From CAVZCK01 sp963798805 (GTDB lineage Bacteria; Pseudomonadota; Alphaproteobacteria; Rhizobiales; Rhodomicrobiaceae), in NCBI GenBank assembly GCA_963798805.1, contig CAWCVC010000015.1, positions 310,001-374,000 on the forward strand: a stretch of 64,000 nucleotides of DNA. Reading direction: 5' to 3'. Under the pieces are notes generated by a model. The model was given only the letters and a program-made list of their open reading frames with translations, ran no database searches and was not told the origin of the DNA. This document shows positions 18,908 to 28,288 of this stretch, piece by piece (position 1 is the first letter of the stretch; each line of letters starts with the position of its first letter). The position numbers and the translations under genes are program-made.

Positions 18908-19858
18908 TTATTCCGAACCGGGTGGTGAATTAGTGCGTCTATAGATGTGGCACGCGGTCAGCAGATCGAGATGTGCGCCGCCGCCGTTCTTGTAGACGGT
19001 GATATCCCCGGCCTTCCGCGGACGGCAGCGCCCCTGGCACAGATCGAACAGGTCGCCTTCGATGTTGTCAGTGCCGATTGCGCCGTTATGCAGCGGGATG
19101 AGAAGCTCGCCGATGTGCTCGATCGTCGTCTCGCGCGCATCGACGAAAAGCCGGCCGCGCCTCAGAGTTTCGTCGTCGGCCTCGCGCATATCGGGCCGAT
19201 AGGCGCCGACGAGATCAACGTGCGCACCTGGTTTGAGCCATTCGCCGCGGATGAGCGGCTCTGTCGCCAGCGTGGCGGTCGAGATGAGATCGGCGGCTCG
19301 AACGGCAGTCTCGAGGTCATCGGCCACCATGATGCGCCTGCCGAGATGGCCGAGCCTGCTCGCGAGGCGTTCGGCATTCACCTTCGTCCGGTTCCATAAA
19401 AAGATTTGCTGCACCGACGGCCGGACCGACAGATGCGCCTCGATCAGCGGTTTCGCCATGACGCCTGCCCCGATCATCGCCATGACCCTGGCTCCGGGTG
19501 GGGCGAGCATCGAAGCGCTGAGAGCGGAATCCGCGGCGGTTTTCCAAGGCGTAATCGCCGCGCCGTCGATGGATGCCAATACGCGCCCGTCTTCCTCGTC
19601 GAACAGCAGGAATTCGCCCTGGACGGTCGGTTTGGGCGGTTCCCTCGACGGGTTTTCCGGGAAGACGGTGACGGCTTTGAGGCCGATGCCGACGCCCGCG
19701 AAAATTGCTGCACGCACCAGCAGCGAGCGCTGATCGGCGCCTAGCAGGAGGTCGCCGATCTCGGGCCTCGCCGGGCGGGAATGGGCGTCACGCATAGCCG
19801 CGATCAGCGATGGCCAATCGAGCGCTGCATGAACCTGGTCTGCCGAAATTTGGCGCAT
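18908..19858 (-). CDS. Ornithine cyclodeaminase/mu-crystallin family protein
   Basis: 316 residues. The N-terminal substrate domain contains GIGLKAVTVFPENPS and GEFLLFDEEDGRVLASIDG, followed by the NAD(P)-binding Rossmann block RVMAMIGAGVMAKPLIEAHL and the family motif FLWNRTKVNAERLA. The family includes ornithine cyclodeaminase, ketimine reductase, and alanine or lysine-derived imine reductases; the lack of strict ornithine-binding signatures leaves the substrate open. It lies 55 bases after the FAD oxidase-like gene on the same strand, so the two probably act together on an amino acid or its imine. Confidence 0.9.
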   Translation of the reverse strand: MRQISADQVHAALDWPSLIAAMRDAHSRPARPEIGDLLLGADQRSLLVRAAIFAGVGIGLKAVTVFPENPSREPPKPTVQGEFLLFDEEDGRVLASIDGAAITPWKTAADSALSASMLAPPGARVMAMIGAGVMAKPLIEAHLSVRPSVQQIFLWNRTKVNAERLASRLGHLGRRIMVADDLETAVRAADLISTATLATEPLIRGEWLKPGAHVDLVGAYRPDMREADDETLRRGRLFVDARETTIEHIGELLIPLHNGAIGTDNIEGDLFDLCQGRCRPRKAGDITVYKNGGGAHLDLLTACHIYRRTNSPPGSE

Positions 19859-19913
19859 CGGACCTCGCAGATCTCACCGGAGGGCATCGGAAGCGGCGAT
19901 GCTGCCACCAATT

Positions 19914-21197
19914 TTACCTTAGCGTTCGGCCGGACGCCATATGCGTAAAAATCGCTGCGGTTTCATAGAAGATCTGTTTCAGCCCGGTAAGCCGTTCGGC
20001 GTGCGCGGGCATCGGCGCGAGCGGCAGAACCTCGGGATTCTCTGAGATCACGAATTCCGCCGCGGCCTTGCCGAAGACCGTACCGGGACCGATGCCGCGG
20101 CCGCTGTAGCCGTGGATGCTCAAGCCGCAGGGACCGAGCGCGATGATTTTCGGCAGATGGTCTCCGGTCATCGCGATCCGCCCGGCCCAGCAATGCGAGA
20201 AGCCGATCCCCTTGATCTGCGGAAAGAGGGCGGCCAGCTTTCGCCGCGCCCATCCGACATGAAACGTCCCGCCAAGACTGTCGAGTGAGCCCATCCCGCC
20301 CAGTATGAGACGGCCTTCCGCGTCGAGCCGGAATGACGACATGATCCGCCCTGTATCCCAGCAGCCATGCCGTTCCGGCAGAATCGTCTGCCGCAGTCTC
20401 GCCGCGAGCGGCTCTGTCGCGCATTGGAAATAATTGAAGGGCGTAAAGGTGGGGCGAAGCTTGGGCTCAATATGGTCGGAATAAGCGTTTGTCGCCAGGA
20501 TCAGCGCCTTGGCGTTCACGCTCCCGCTTGGAGTGTCGACGCGCCAGCCACCGCCACTTTCGGTCAATCGGAGCGCCCGCGTGCCCTCATGGACGGCCGC
20601 CCGCGCTTCCACAGCCGCCCGCGCCAGCCCGCGTGCATAGGCTAGCGGCTGGATCGTTCCAGCGCGGTGGTCCAGAAGCGCGCCGCCGAACCCGCGTGCG
20701 CCGGTAAGTGCCGCAGTGTTGGCGGCATCGAGCAGCTCGATAGGTGCGGCGCGCGCCTTCTGTTGGCGGAACCGTTCTCGGAGATCGGCCAACCCCGCTG
20801 GCGAATGCGCGCAATGCAGAGTGCCGTTGCGCACTGCGTCGCAGGTGATCCCGTGGCGCTCGATCAGCGAGAACACCAGACCCGAGCCGGCCGCGAGCGC
20901 CTCGTTCAGCTTGCGGCCTTTCTCCTTCCCGAGCTGTTTTTCTACCTGATCCGGCGGCAGCCAGAGCCCGGCATTGACAAGGCCCACATTGCGGCCCGAG
21001 CCGCCATGGCCAACGGTCTCGGTCTCCAGCAGGCGGACCGATGCGCCGGCTTCGGCAAGATGGAGAGCCGCGGAGAGGCCGGTAAAGCCACCGCCGATGA
21101 TGGCCACGTCAGCTTTGACGGCACCGGCGAGAGGCGGCGCACCGGAGAATGGCGGCGCTGTATCCTGCCAGAGATTGCGCTGTACGAACGGCGCCAT
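19914..21197 (-). CDS. FAD-dependent amino-acid/amine oxidase-like protein (DAO family)
   Basis: 427 residues. The dinucleotide-binding motif is KADVAIIGGGFTGLSAALHL near residue 30, followed by GHGGSGRNVGLVN, as in PuuB/OrdL-type oxidases; the C-terminal FAD contact is HGYSGRGIGPGTVFGK. It likely oxidises a secondary or primary amine to an imine, passing electrons to oxygen or a carrier. The neighbouring cyclodeaminase-family protein could handle the resulting imine. Start at 21197 is 15 bases downstream of the preceding gene's stop, so it is probably cotranscribed with the ATPase/nuclease genes. Confidence 0.9.
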   Translation of the reverse strand: MAPFVQRNLWQDTAPPFSGAPPLAGAVKADVAIIGGGFTGLSAALHLAEAGASVRLLETETVGHGGSGRNVGLVNAGLWLPPDQVEKQLGKEKGRKLNEALAAGSGLVFSLIERHGITCDAVRNGTLHCAHSPAGLADLRERFRQQKARAAPIELLDAANTAALTGARGFGGALLDHRAGTIQPLAYARGLARAAVEARAAVHEGTRALRLTESGGGWRVDTPSGSVNAKALILATNAYSDHIEPKLRPTFTPFNYFQCATEPLAARLRQTILPERHGCWDTGRIMSSFRLDAEGRLILGGMGSLDSLGGTFHVGWARRKLAALFPQIKGIGFSHCWAGRIAMTGDHLPKIIALGPCGLSIHGYSGRGIGPGTVFGKAAAEFVISENPEVLPLAPMPAHAERLTGLKQIFYETAAIFTHMASGRTLR

Positions 21198-21212
21198 CGC
21201 GACCCCGCGGCG

Positions 21213-23916
21213 CTATTCCGCCGCCATTGCCCGCTCGTAAGCGATGCTGAGCGGCCGGCCGCCCAGACCTGCGAAGGCGCGTGTGCGGCATGTCAGAACG
21301 ATGACCTGCTGCTTCTTGCCGGCGCGGATAAGGGCGTCGAACATGCGGCTGATGCGGTCGTCGTCCGAGAAGACGAGCGCGTCGTCAAGGATGATCGGCA
21401 CCTCGCGACCCTGCTCCGCGAGCAGAGCCCCCATTGCCAGCCGGACGATGACGGCGATTTGTTCGCGTGTGCCGTCGGAAAGGCGGTCGAAGCGCTCGGC
21501 GTCGTCCGGCGTTCGTTTCAGGCCGGCAACAGCGAAGCCGTCCCCCAGCGTCAGCTCCGCGCCGGGGAACAGGTCGCTCAGATATGGCTTCAGGTGGCGC
21601 ATAATCGGTGTGTAGAAGCGCTCCCGGCTCTCGCCCAGAACTTCTCCGATGGTGTTCGCCAGCAGCTTCAGCACCTCGACGCGGATCTGATACCGCGCGA
21701 CCTCGCCTTCTGCCTGCGCAAGCTGTTCTTGAAGAGCAGCGACTTGCTCGCCGACACCGTCGCCGCCGGCGCTCTGGATCTGGCCTTCGAGATTGGAGAT
21801 GGTCTTGTCGAGCTCCGCTAGGCGGCGTTTCTGGTTGGTGATCGCCTGTTCGAGCCGGACCACCTTGTTCCTCAGCCGCTCCAGTTCCTCCGGCTGCGGA
21901 CTTTTGCTTTGCAGATCCTTGAGCGCTCCGGCCGCCTGCTGATGCGCCTTTTCGGCCTCCTGAGCGTGCCGGGCCGCATCCGCCAATTGCGCCTCGCGCT
22001 TCTCGTCCGGCAGCGAAGCCAGATCCGCCGCGAGTGCACGGCGTAATTCGCCGAGTTCACCGGAAATTCCTGCTTTGACGCTGACGGTCTGCCCGAGAAG
22101 CTGGCTGTTCTCGCGGCTCGGCACCTCGAGGCCCCTCCGTTGGCGGCGCAGTTCGCCCTGCTGCCGCGCGAGCGCCTTGCACTGCGCTTCCAAAGACGCG
22201 GCATCCGGCAGCGCGTCCACGCCAGCACGTTGCAATGCTTCGGCAATTTCCGCTTCCGCCTGGGCGATCTCCTTGCGCAGGCTGGTCAGAGCCTTTTCAG
22301 GCGCTTTGAGATCGATGCCGAGGGCGCCAAGCTGGGCCATGACGCCCCGCAGTTGCGCTTCGAGCGCGCCTTTGCGGGCGAAGCCCTCGCGCGCTTCCTG
22401 CGGGTTGGCGGCATTGCAGGCGCGCAGCAATTTTGCCTGGCGTGCGAGGTGGGCGGCGCGGGCCTTGCCGTGCTCCTCCGTCAGTTCGGCTGGAGGCGTG
22501 ACGCTGATAGATGCGATATCGCCGACCGAGATCGTCACGGGCGCGGTCACCGGAACCGTCTGGGAGTCCTTCACCGCCTGGTCGCCGACCGAGACCGGCA
22601 CGCCGCTGCCCGGACGTATGGACACGGAGAGCTGCGCGGCGGAGGATTCAAGCCGCGCATCGAGCAGCGCCATCTCACGCTCGATCGCATCCAGTTCCTG
22701 GAGGTGTTTGGCCGTCACTTTGATGCTTGCAATCTCGCCAGCCAGCTTGGTCTGCCGCTCTATGACGTCAGCAAGCACCCTCGCCCGCTGCTCGCGCTCC
22801 GCCTTCGAGCGAGCTGAGTCCGATGCGGCCGCAAGCTGTTGCAGTCTCCGCTCCTGCTCTGCCGCCGCTTCGCTTGCGCGCTCGATCTCTGCGAGCTCGG
22901 CACTGAGCTGGCCTGCTTCACTGCGCAGAGTTTTTTCCTTGGCTTCAAATTGCTCAAGCTGTGAGCCAAGCCCGCTCTCGCGGCCGCGCAAACCTTCGAT
23001 CCGCGCGGCCCGGTCTCTGATCTGCTGCAACTGCCCGGCGGCCGATTGCATCAGCGCATGGCAACGCCGCTCGTCGGCTTCCTGAGTTCGAGACTCTCGC
23101 AAACAGATCGGCAGCGTGCTGAAGCTCTGTCTGCGCCTGTTTCAGCTCCTGCTCATGCTGCGCAGTAAGCTGGGGATCGGCAAGCGTGTCACGCTCGGAG
23201 CGGAGCCGTTCAAGCTCGCCGAACTGCGCTTCCAGCGTTCTCAGGCGCTCCGATGCCGCCGCGAGTTGATCATCGCACTGATCCCGTTCAGCCAAGGCGC
23301 GCGCATAGGGGCCGTTGGCGGCGGGTTTGCCGGTCTTCTCGGTGACATAGCGCGCCAGCTCGGCGCGCGCCTCTTCGAGAATACCGCGCGCCCTCTCGCT
23401 GCCGACGACGGTTCCGACCTCGGCCTCGATTGCGGAGACGAGCACGTTTTCGCCTGCGTCAGTCAGCGCGGGCGGCGTGAAGGACTGCCCCTGTCCGACC
23501 CAGAGCATGCCGAACGCCGCTTCATCGACCGAGCGCCCGCCGCCCGGCTCGATGCCGAGAATGCTCCAGAGCATCTCGTCGGCTTCGCGATTTTTCGCCA
23601 CCTCGCGGCCATCCACAATAAGCGACGCGCCGACACTGCGCACGAAGGATTTGCGGATCGTATAGTCGTGCCCGTCATGGCGGAAATCGAGCGTGATGAC
23701 CACCGGCAGGCTGAGCCTATCGGTGGCAAGCGCCTCGATCATCTTGCCCTTCGTCGTGTGGCGTTCGCAGATGCAGGTCTTCAGGGCGCGGAACAGCGTC
23801 GACTTGCCGGCCTCGTTCGGCGCGGCGAGCACATTGACGCCCGGCCCGAAGCCATGCATGGCGGCGCGCCTTCCGAAGCGTCCGACGCCTTCGACGGTGA
23901 GGCCGGTGATCTGCAT
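21213..23916 (-). pseudogene. SbcC/YhaN-like SMC-type ATPase, frameshifted
   Basis: The N-terminal part begins MQITGLTVEGVGRFGRRAAM, with Walker A GPGVNVLAAPNEAGKSTL at about residue 35, and enters the first coiled coil. Near 23090 the frame breaks: LQHAADLFARV continues meaningfully only in another frame as RESRTQEADERRC. The second part is a long coiled coil, then the C-terminal ATPase half with FDRLSDGTREQIAVIVRLAM (signature) and VPIILDDALVFSDDDR (Walker B). Repaired, it would be about 900 residues. It pairs with the nuclease gene that overlaps its start (TGATG). Such pairs process DNA ends. A one-base indel, real or an assembly error, is the only visible defect. Confidence 0.85.
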
Positions 23917-25043
23917 CAGGCCCTCCGCTTCTGCGGCGCGCGGGTCAGGGCGCCATAGAGTTCGATCAGTGCGCCTTCCGCCGTCTTGCGGTCGGACAAG
24001 GCGAGGGTGGCATCCTCGGCCCGCGACTGAAGCCGCTGCCTCACCTGGCTGAGGACGCCATCGAAATCCAGCGCTTCGATGTCGGCTGCTGTTGGCGCCG
24101 TCGAAAGCTGCTCGCGCCGCGCGGTGAGCCAGAAGAAGGCCGCTTCAAGCCCGGCAAGCCGCTCTTCGAGCGCAGCATGTCCGGACAATGATAGCGCGCC
24201 GCGCAATGTCAGCCGCAGCACCGTCCGCGACGGATCGGGAAGGGCGCGCAGCCGCGCTTCGAGCGGGCCGAGATTCTCATCGCCGGACAACGTCTCCTGG
24301 ACCGAGCGCCAGACATAACGCCCGACAGTCTTCTCAGTGACCTTCGCCGCACCAGGCCCGGCGCAGTCAACGACGAGCACCTTGCCTTCCGGTTGGCTAT
24401 CTACGAGATCGGGCTCCGGCGTACCGGAATACCAGACCGAAGGCGAAATCTGCTGAGTGCGGTGCCAGTCGCCAAGGGCGAGATAGGCGAGCCCGGCCTT
24501 GGCCGGCCGGGCCGGATCTATGGGGTTTCCCGCATCGCCTTCGATGCCGAAGCCGGTGACCGAGCCGTGGGCAAGCCCGATGCGCAGCGTGCCTTCGGGC
24601 GTTGCCGCGTCATCCATCCAGGCGGTCACATCGCCCGCCTCGGTCTTGCGGAACAGCGGCGATGGTAGCAGAGCCACGCTCGGCACGATCTCGACAGGAC
24701 GGCGTTCGAGATGCAGGTGGATATTCGCGGGCAGGCCTGTCGCCAGCACGCGATCCCACAGCCCTTGCGGGCGGTGCGGATCGTGGTTGCCCGGCAGGAG
24801 ATGCCAGCTCACCTTGTCGAAACGTCGCATCCGCTCGAGCGGCGCGCGCAGGCTGGCCGGCTTCGGGCTGTCGGTGTCATACACGTCGCCCGCGACCAGG
24901 ACATGCGCCGCCCCCTCGCGCATGGCAAGCGCGCCGATGGTCTCGATCACATCGAGTCGTGCAGCCTGGAGAACGGCTTCCTTGTCCCCCGCCTGCTTGA
25001 AAACCTTGCCGATTTGCCAATCGGCGCTGTGAATGAATCGCAT
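23916..25043 (-). CDS. DNA repair exonuclease, SbcD/YhaO/Mre11-type metallophosphoesterase
   Basis: 375 residues. The start at 25043 (MRFIHSADWQIGKVFKQAG) is chosen because it begins with the family's first strand; 32 further codons upstream carry no family sequence. Metal-binding motifs in order: SADWQIG, VLVAGDVYDTDSP, LLPGNHDPHR, GLAHGSV and LALGDWHRTQ. The His normally found in the first motif (DxH) is Gln here, which could alter metal use. It is the nuclease partner of the SMC-like ATPase. Together they would form a Mre11-Rad50-like complex acting on double-strand ends or hairpins. Confidence 0.9.
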   Translation of the reverse strand: MRFIHSADWQIGKVFKQAGDKEAVLQAARLDVIETIGALAMREGAAHVLVAGDVYDTDSPKPASLRAPLERMRRFDKVSWHLLPGNHDPHRPQGLWDRVLATGLPANIHLHLERRPVEIVPSVALLPSPLFRKTEAGDVTAWMDDAATPEGTLRIGLAHGSVTGFGIEGDAGNPIDPARPAKAGLAYLALGDWHRTQQISPSVWYSGTPEPDLVDSQPEGKVLVVDCAGPGAAKVTEKTVGRYVWRSVQETLSGDENLGPLEARLRALPDPSRTVLRLTLRGALSLSGHAALEERLAGLEAAFFWLTARREQLSTAPTAADIEALDFDGVLSQVRQRLQSRAEDATLALSDRKTAEGALIELYGALTRAPQKRRA

Positions 25044-25180
25044 CGCGATAGTCTGGATGGTTCCCTCATGCGCGTTTAGCGCCCATCCCAGATATAAGGC
25101 ACGATTCGGCCCTGCCGCGCGCCCTTCCGACTTGTCCACAGGTGATGTATTGCAAGTTAAGGTTGCGCGCCGGCGCCGTG

Positions 25181-25969
25181 CTAAAGCCGATCAGCACGTT
25201 CGATAACGATGGTGCCGCGCTCGATGCGGATGATCCCACGCTCCTGAAAGCGGGCGAGCGTGCTTGTCACCCATTGCCGCGTCACGCCGACGATGCCGGC
25301 TAGCTGCTCATGAGTAATGCGCCGGCTGACGACCATGCGGCCGTCCACGGCCTCGCCGTCGAGCTTGGCGAGGATCAGCAGCAATTGCGCCAGCCGCTCG
25401 GTCGCCGACCGGGTGCCGAGCATATGGACGAGCGCCGAATAGCATTTGCCCTTCGCCACCAGCCCTTCGATCAGGCACATGGCGAATGTCGGGATGCGCA
25501 ATGCCAGCTCGTGCGCCGCGCTGCCCGGCAGAAAGGCGAGCTTCGACCGCTCAACCGCATTGCCGGACCAGATGTGAAAGCCGCCGCCGAACACCTCCGG
25601 ACCGCCGATGAAATGTCCCGTAGTCCAATAGGCGAGGGTGATCTCGCGGCCGGACGGACCGGCGTAATAGGTCCGCACCCGGCCGGATTCGATGATGAAG
25701 ATGCCATTGTGACGGTCGCCCTGGAGGAAGACGGTTTCGCCCGGCTCGTAGGTGCGGTTTATGGCAGAGCGGCGGACGGAGTTGATCTCGTCGAGCGTCA
25801 ACCGGTCGAGAAAAGCCGCGCCTTCATTCAGCTCCGACAGCGCTTCGGTCAGGTAGACGGCGGATTGCGGCTTGACCAGGCCGCGTTCGACGCCAGAGCC
25901 GTCGGCAGAGCGTTTCGGCTGCGCCGCGGTGCGGACGACTGGTTCGGAGGTGCTTGAGTTTGCGGGCAT
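25181..25969 (-). CDS. Crp/Fnr-family transcriptional regulator
   Basis: 262 residues from MPANSSTSEPVVRTAAQPK; this start has gggacgg upstream, and the longer frame adds only low-complexity residues. A cyclic-nucleotide-binding-type beta roll spans about residues 60-170 (YEPGETVFLQGDRHNGIFII, then SGRVRTYY) and a winged helix at the C-terminus (RITHEQLAGIVGVTRQWVTS). There are no N-terminal cysteines for an FNR-type iron-sulfur cluster, so it is more likely ligand- or cAMP-responsive. It lies between the GntR gene and the nuclease genes on the same strand and may regulate the oxidoreductase module. Confidence 0.9.
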   Translation of the reverse strand: MPANSSTSEPVVRTAAQPKRSADGSGVERGLVKPQSAVYLTEALSELNEGAAFLDRLTLDEINSVRRSAINRTYEPGETVFLQGDRHNGIFIIESGRVRTYYAGPSGREITLAYWTTGHFIGGPEVFGGGFHIWSGNAVERSKLAFLPGSAAHELALRIPTFAMCLIEGLVAKGKCYSALVHMLGTRSATERLAQLLLILAKLDGEAVDGRMVVSRRITHEQLAGIVGVTRQWVTSTLARFQERGIIRIERGTIVIERADRL

Positions 25970-26068
25970 CGGCGCCGTCCCTCGCAAATGGCCTGATGGC
26001 GAACCTGTCGCAGCAATTTGCGTGCCAAGTCCTGTAGTCGCTGAGGGGCTGCGAAATCGGGCCAAGCG

Positions 26069-26821
26069 TCACCACCGGCCCAGCCGCGCCCGAAACTGCA
26101 TGGCGTCGAGGCGAGCGTAGATGCGCTCATAGTCGATGCCGCGGCCGGTGCTGTCGTGGGTCAAGCGGCGGATACGCAGCACCTGCTCGCTGGGCCGGAC
26201 GCCGATGAGCCGCGCCTGGCACTCCGTCGCGTTCACGACATCGATGGTCAAATCCGCAAAGCCCAGCTCCGTGTCGAGCCGTCGCTCAAGCAGCACGAAA
26301 ATGTCTTCATTGGCGAGATCGAGCTGGGAGAGCTGGCGGCCGATGTCGACTGGAAAAAAGCTGATGTCGAGCGACAGGATGGTGCTGCCTGCGATGCGCA
26401 GCCGCTCGATGCGCGTGACCGGCTCGCCGGCCCCGATGTCAAGGGCGTCGGCGATGTCGCGGGCCGCTGGCTGCTCGGCGATGTCGAGCACGTCTGATCG
26501 CGTCTCTATGCCGAGGGGCGCCATGATCTCGCCGAAGCTCTGCAGTCGCTGCAGATTGTGCACGGCCGTCAGCCGGCTGACGAAATAGCCCTTGCCGCGA
26601 TGGCTTTCGATGGTGCCGAGACGGCGGAGGTCGTCGAGCGCCTGGCGCACCGTCACGCGCGAGCAGCCGAACTGCGCCATCAGCTCATGCTCGCTGGGAA
26701 GCTGCTCGCCGCGCGCGAAGGCGCCCTCGGCGATCTGCCGGCTGAGCCATTTGCGGATCGCGACATATTTCGGGGTCCGGGGTGGCGCTTCCGCGTTCAG
26801 GCAAGGCTGCAAGTCCTGCAT
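26069..26821 (-). CDS. GntR-family regulator with UTRA domain (HutC subfamily)
   Basis: 250 residues starting MQDLQPCLNAEAPPRTPKYV, with ggagaa upstream. The winged helix covers residues 20-85 (GEQLPSEHELMAQFGCSRVT then VRQALDDLRRLG and GKGYFVS), and the UTRA effector-binding domain follows (EPVTRIERLRIAG, LDISFFPVDIG, ERIYARLDAMQFRARLG). HutC-type regulators are repressors released by a small metabolite. It follows the HEAT-repeat gene by about 56 bases on the same strand, which makes it a good candidate local regulator of that gene set. Confidence 0.93.
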   Translation of the reverse strand: MQDLQPCLNAEAPPRTPKYVAIRKWLSRQIAEGAFARGEQLPSEHELMAQFGCSRVTVRQALDDLRRLGTIESHRGKGYFVSRLTAVHNLQRLQSFGEIMAPLGIETRSDVLDIAEQPAARDIADALDIGAGEPVTRIERLRIAGSTILSLDISFFPVDIGRQLSQLDLANEDIFVLLERRLDTELGFADLTIDVVNATECQARLIGVRPSEQVLRIRRLTHDSTGRGIDYERIYARLDAMQFRARLGRW

Positions 26822-26877
26822 GGCTGTTCTCCGAACCTGACCGTCTGCGAAATCTGTGCGCAACGCTCTGCCCAATC

Positions 26878-27852
26878 TCAGCCGCTCACGGCGCTCGCGC
26901 TGCCGAACTGCTGCAAGGCCCAGCGCGCATTCTTGCGAACTTCCGGGTCCGGATCATCCAGCACAGCATCGAGCAGCCGCGCGGCTTTCGGGTCGCCAAT
27001 CTCGCCCAGGGCGAAGGCGGCTTCCTTGCGCAGATTGGCTTGCGGGTGCTTCAGGCTCTCAGCGATGCCGCAGACCGCGCCGGCGATCTTCAGCCGGCCA
27101 AGACTGCGCACAGCTTTGAGCCGCACCTGCCAGAACTCGTCGCCGAGCGCCGCGCGCAGCTTCTCCTCCGCCGCCGCACTCCAGGCCAGCTTGCCGAGGG
27201 TCTCGGCGGCGATTTCGCGGACCATCCAGTCGCTGTCGGCAAGCGCGTGAGTGATCGCATCGGCGGCGGTCTGCATCCCGGAGAAGGCGAGGGCGCTTAC
27301 GGCGGCGCGCCGCACATGCGGGTCCGGATCTCTGGTCGCCGCCCTCAGCGCTGGGATCGCCTCCTCGAGCTTCAGAAAGCCGATAACGCCGACGGCCTGC
27401 ACGCGCACGCCGGGGTCCCGGTCGCGCAAGGCTTCGAGTGCGGGCTTCAGCGAATCCTTCCGGCGCAGCTCCTTCAGACCACGCAGTGCATTCGTACGGA
27501 CGAAGGCGGAGGAGTGGGCCACGAGCGGCAATAGGGGATCGGCGGCGGCGGGGTCCTTCAGCTCGGCCATGCTGTCCGCTGCGGCGCTCGCTACCTCGCC
27601 GTCGGGGTCGATAAGCGCCCTGGCCAGCGCCGCTGCTGCCTCCGGCCCGTCGAATTCCCCGAGCGCCTGGGCGGCCTGGGCGCGCACGCCGCTATCCGGA
27701 TCGCCGAGCATTTCGGTGAGCAGCGGGATTGCCGCCGGGTCGCCGCTGTCCCCCAGCTCGATCACCGCAACGCGCCGCTCGCCGGCGTCGGCCGCTTTCA
27801 GCCGCTCCGCGAGGTCATCCAGGTCGCCATAAGCTTCGAACGGATCGGACAT
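26878..27852 (-). CDS. HEAT-repeat (PBS-lyase type) protein
   Basis: 324 residues made almost wholly of about nine 31-residue HEAT/armadillo-like repeats of the PBS-lyase type, for example AAIPLLTEMLGDPDSGVRAQ, EAIPALRAATRDPDPHVRRA and RLLDAVLDDPDPEVRKNARW. Such alpha-solenoids act as scaffolds or as accessory lyase-like subunits for cofactor-bearing proteins. Its start is seven bases after the ferredoxin stop, which puts it in the same transcript as the flavoprotein/ferredoxin genes. I infer a role in assembling or stabilising that complex. Confidence 0.9.
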   Translation of the reverse strand: MSDPFEAYGDLDDLAERLKAADAGERRVAVIELGDSGDPAAIPLLTEMLGDPDSGVRAQAAQALGEFDGPEAAAALARALIDPDGEVASAAADSMAELKDPAAADPLLPLVAHSSAFVRTNALRGLKELRRKDSLKPALEALRDRDPGVRVQAVGVIGFLKLEEAIPALRAATRDPDPHVRRAAVSALAFSGMQTAADAITHALADSDWMVREIAAETLGKLAWSAAAEEKLRAALGDEFWQVRLKAVRSLGRLKIAGAVCGIAESLKHPQANLRKEAAFALGEIGDPKAARLLDAVLDDPDPEVRKNARWALQQFGSASAVSG

Positions 27853-27859
27853 CGCGGCC

Positions 27860-28093
27860 TCATTTCAACAGGAACGGAATGTTGACCGTTACCGCGCCGG
27901 TCGGGCAGTCCGCCTCGCAGGGCATGCAGTACCAGCATTCGTCATAGGCCATGTACGCCTTGCCGGTCGTCTCGCTGATCCGGAGCACGTCAAGCGGGCA
28001 GACATCGACGCAGACCGTGCAGCCCTTGTCGGCTATGCACTTCGCGTTGCCCACGAGGACCGGGACGGTGGTGCAGCTGGTGGCGAGGGGCAT
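27860..28093 (-). CDS. Two-cluster [4Fe-4S] ferredoxin, AprB-like
   Basis: 77 residues. The first cluster motif is AKCIADKGCTVCVDVCPLDV (C-x5-C-x2-C-x3-CP), the second DECWYCMPCEADCPTGAV (C-x2-C-x3... Cys set). The spacing and the WYCMPC block resemble the beta subunit of adenylylsulfate reductase rather than a classical clostridial ferredoxin, though the AprB C-terminal tail is absent. It lies between the AprA-like flavoprotein and the HEAT protein on the same strand and is probably the electron-transfer subunit of that flavoprotein. Confidence 0.9.
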   Translation of the reverse strand: MPLATSCTTVPVLVGNAKCIADKGCTVCVDVCPLDVLRISETTGKAYMAYDECWYCMPCEADCPTGAVTVNIPFLLK

Positions 28094-28146
28094 GGATCTA
28101 CTCCTAGTGTGTGCTTGTGCCTGTGGGGGACTGTCTCCTCACCAGC

Positions 28147-28246
28147 GTCATCCCGGACGGCCCAAGGCCGAGCCGGGATCCATTGGCTTTTCCGCCGGCC
28201 CTGCTGTGCGGATGGGCGAATGGGCCCCGGCTCAAGGCCGGGGCGA
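28147..28246. repeat. REP-like double palindrome, copy A
   Basis: Two GC-rich hairpins separated by about 50 bases in the gap between the flavoprotein and ferredoxin genes: one around tcccggacggcc...gccggga, the other gccccggc-tcaag-gccggggc. A similar pair lies at 32470-32573. Placed inside an otherwise tight operon, it could act as an mRNA-stabilising or attenuating element. Confidence 0.65.
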
Positions 28247-28288
28247 CCGCTGCGGCATGTCGAGAGGGCTCGAACACGGTGTCCTCAA

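Noticed and set aside
22075..23085. Long plus-strand Ser/Arg/Ala-rich frame over the ATPase gene
   Set aside because: Antisense shadow of the coiled-coil coding sequence.
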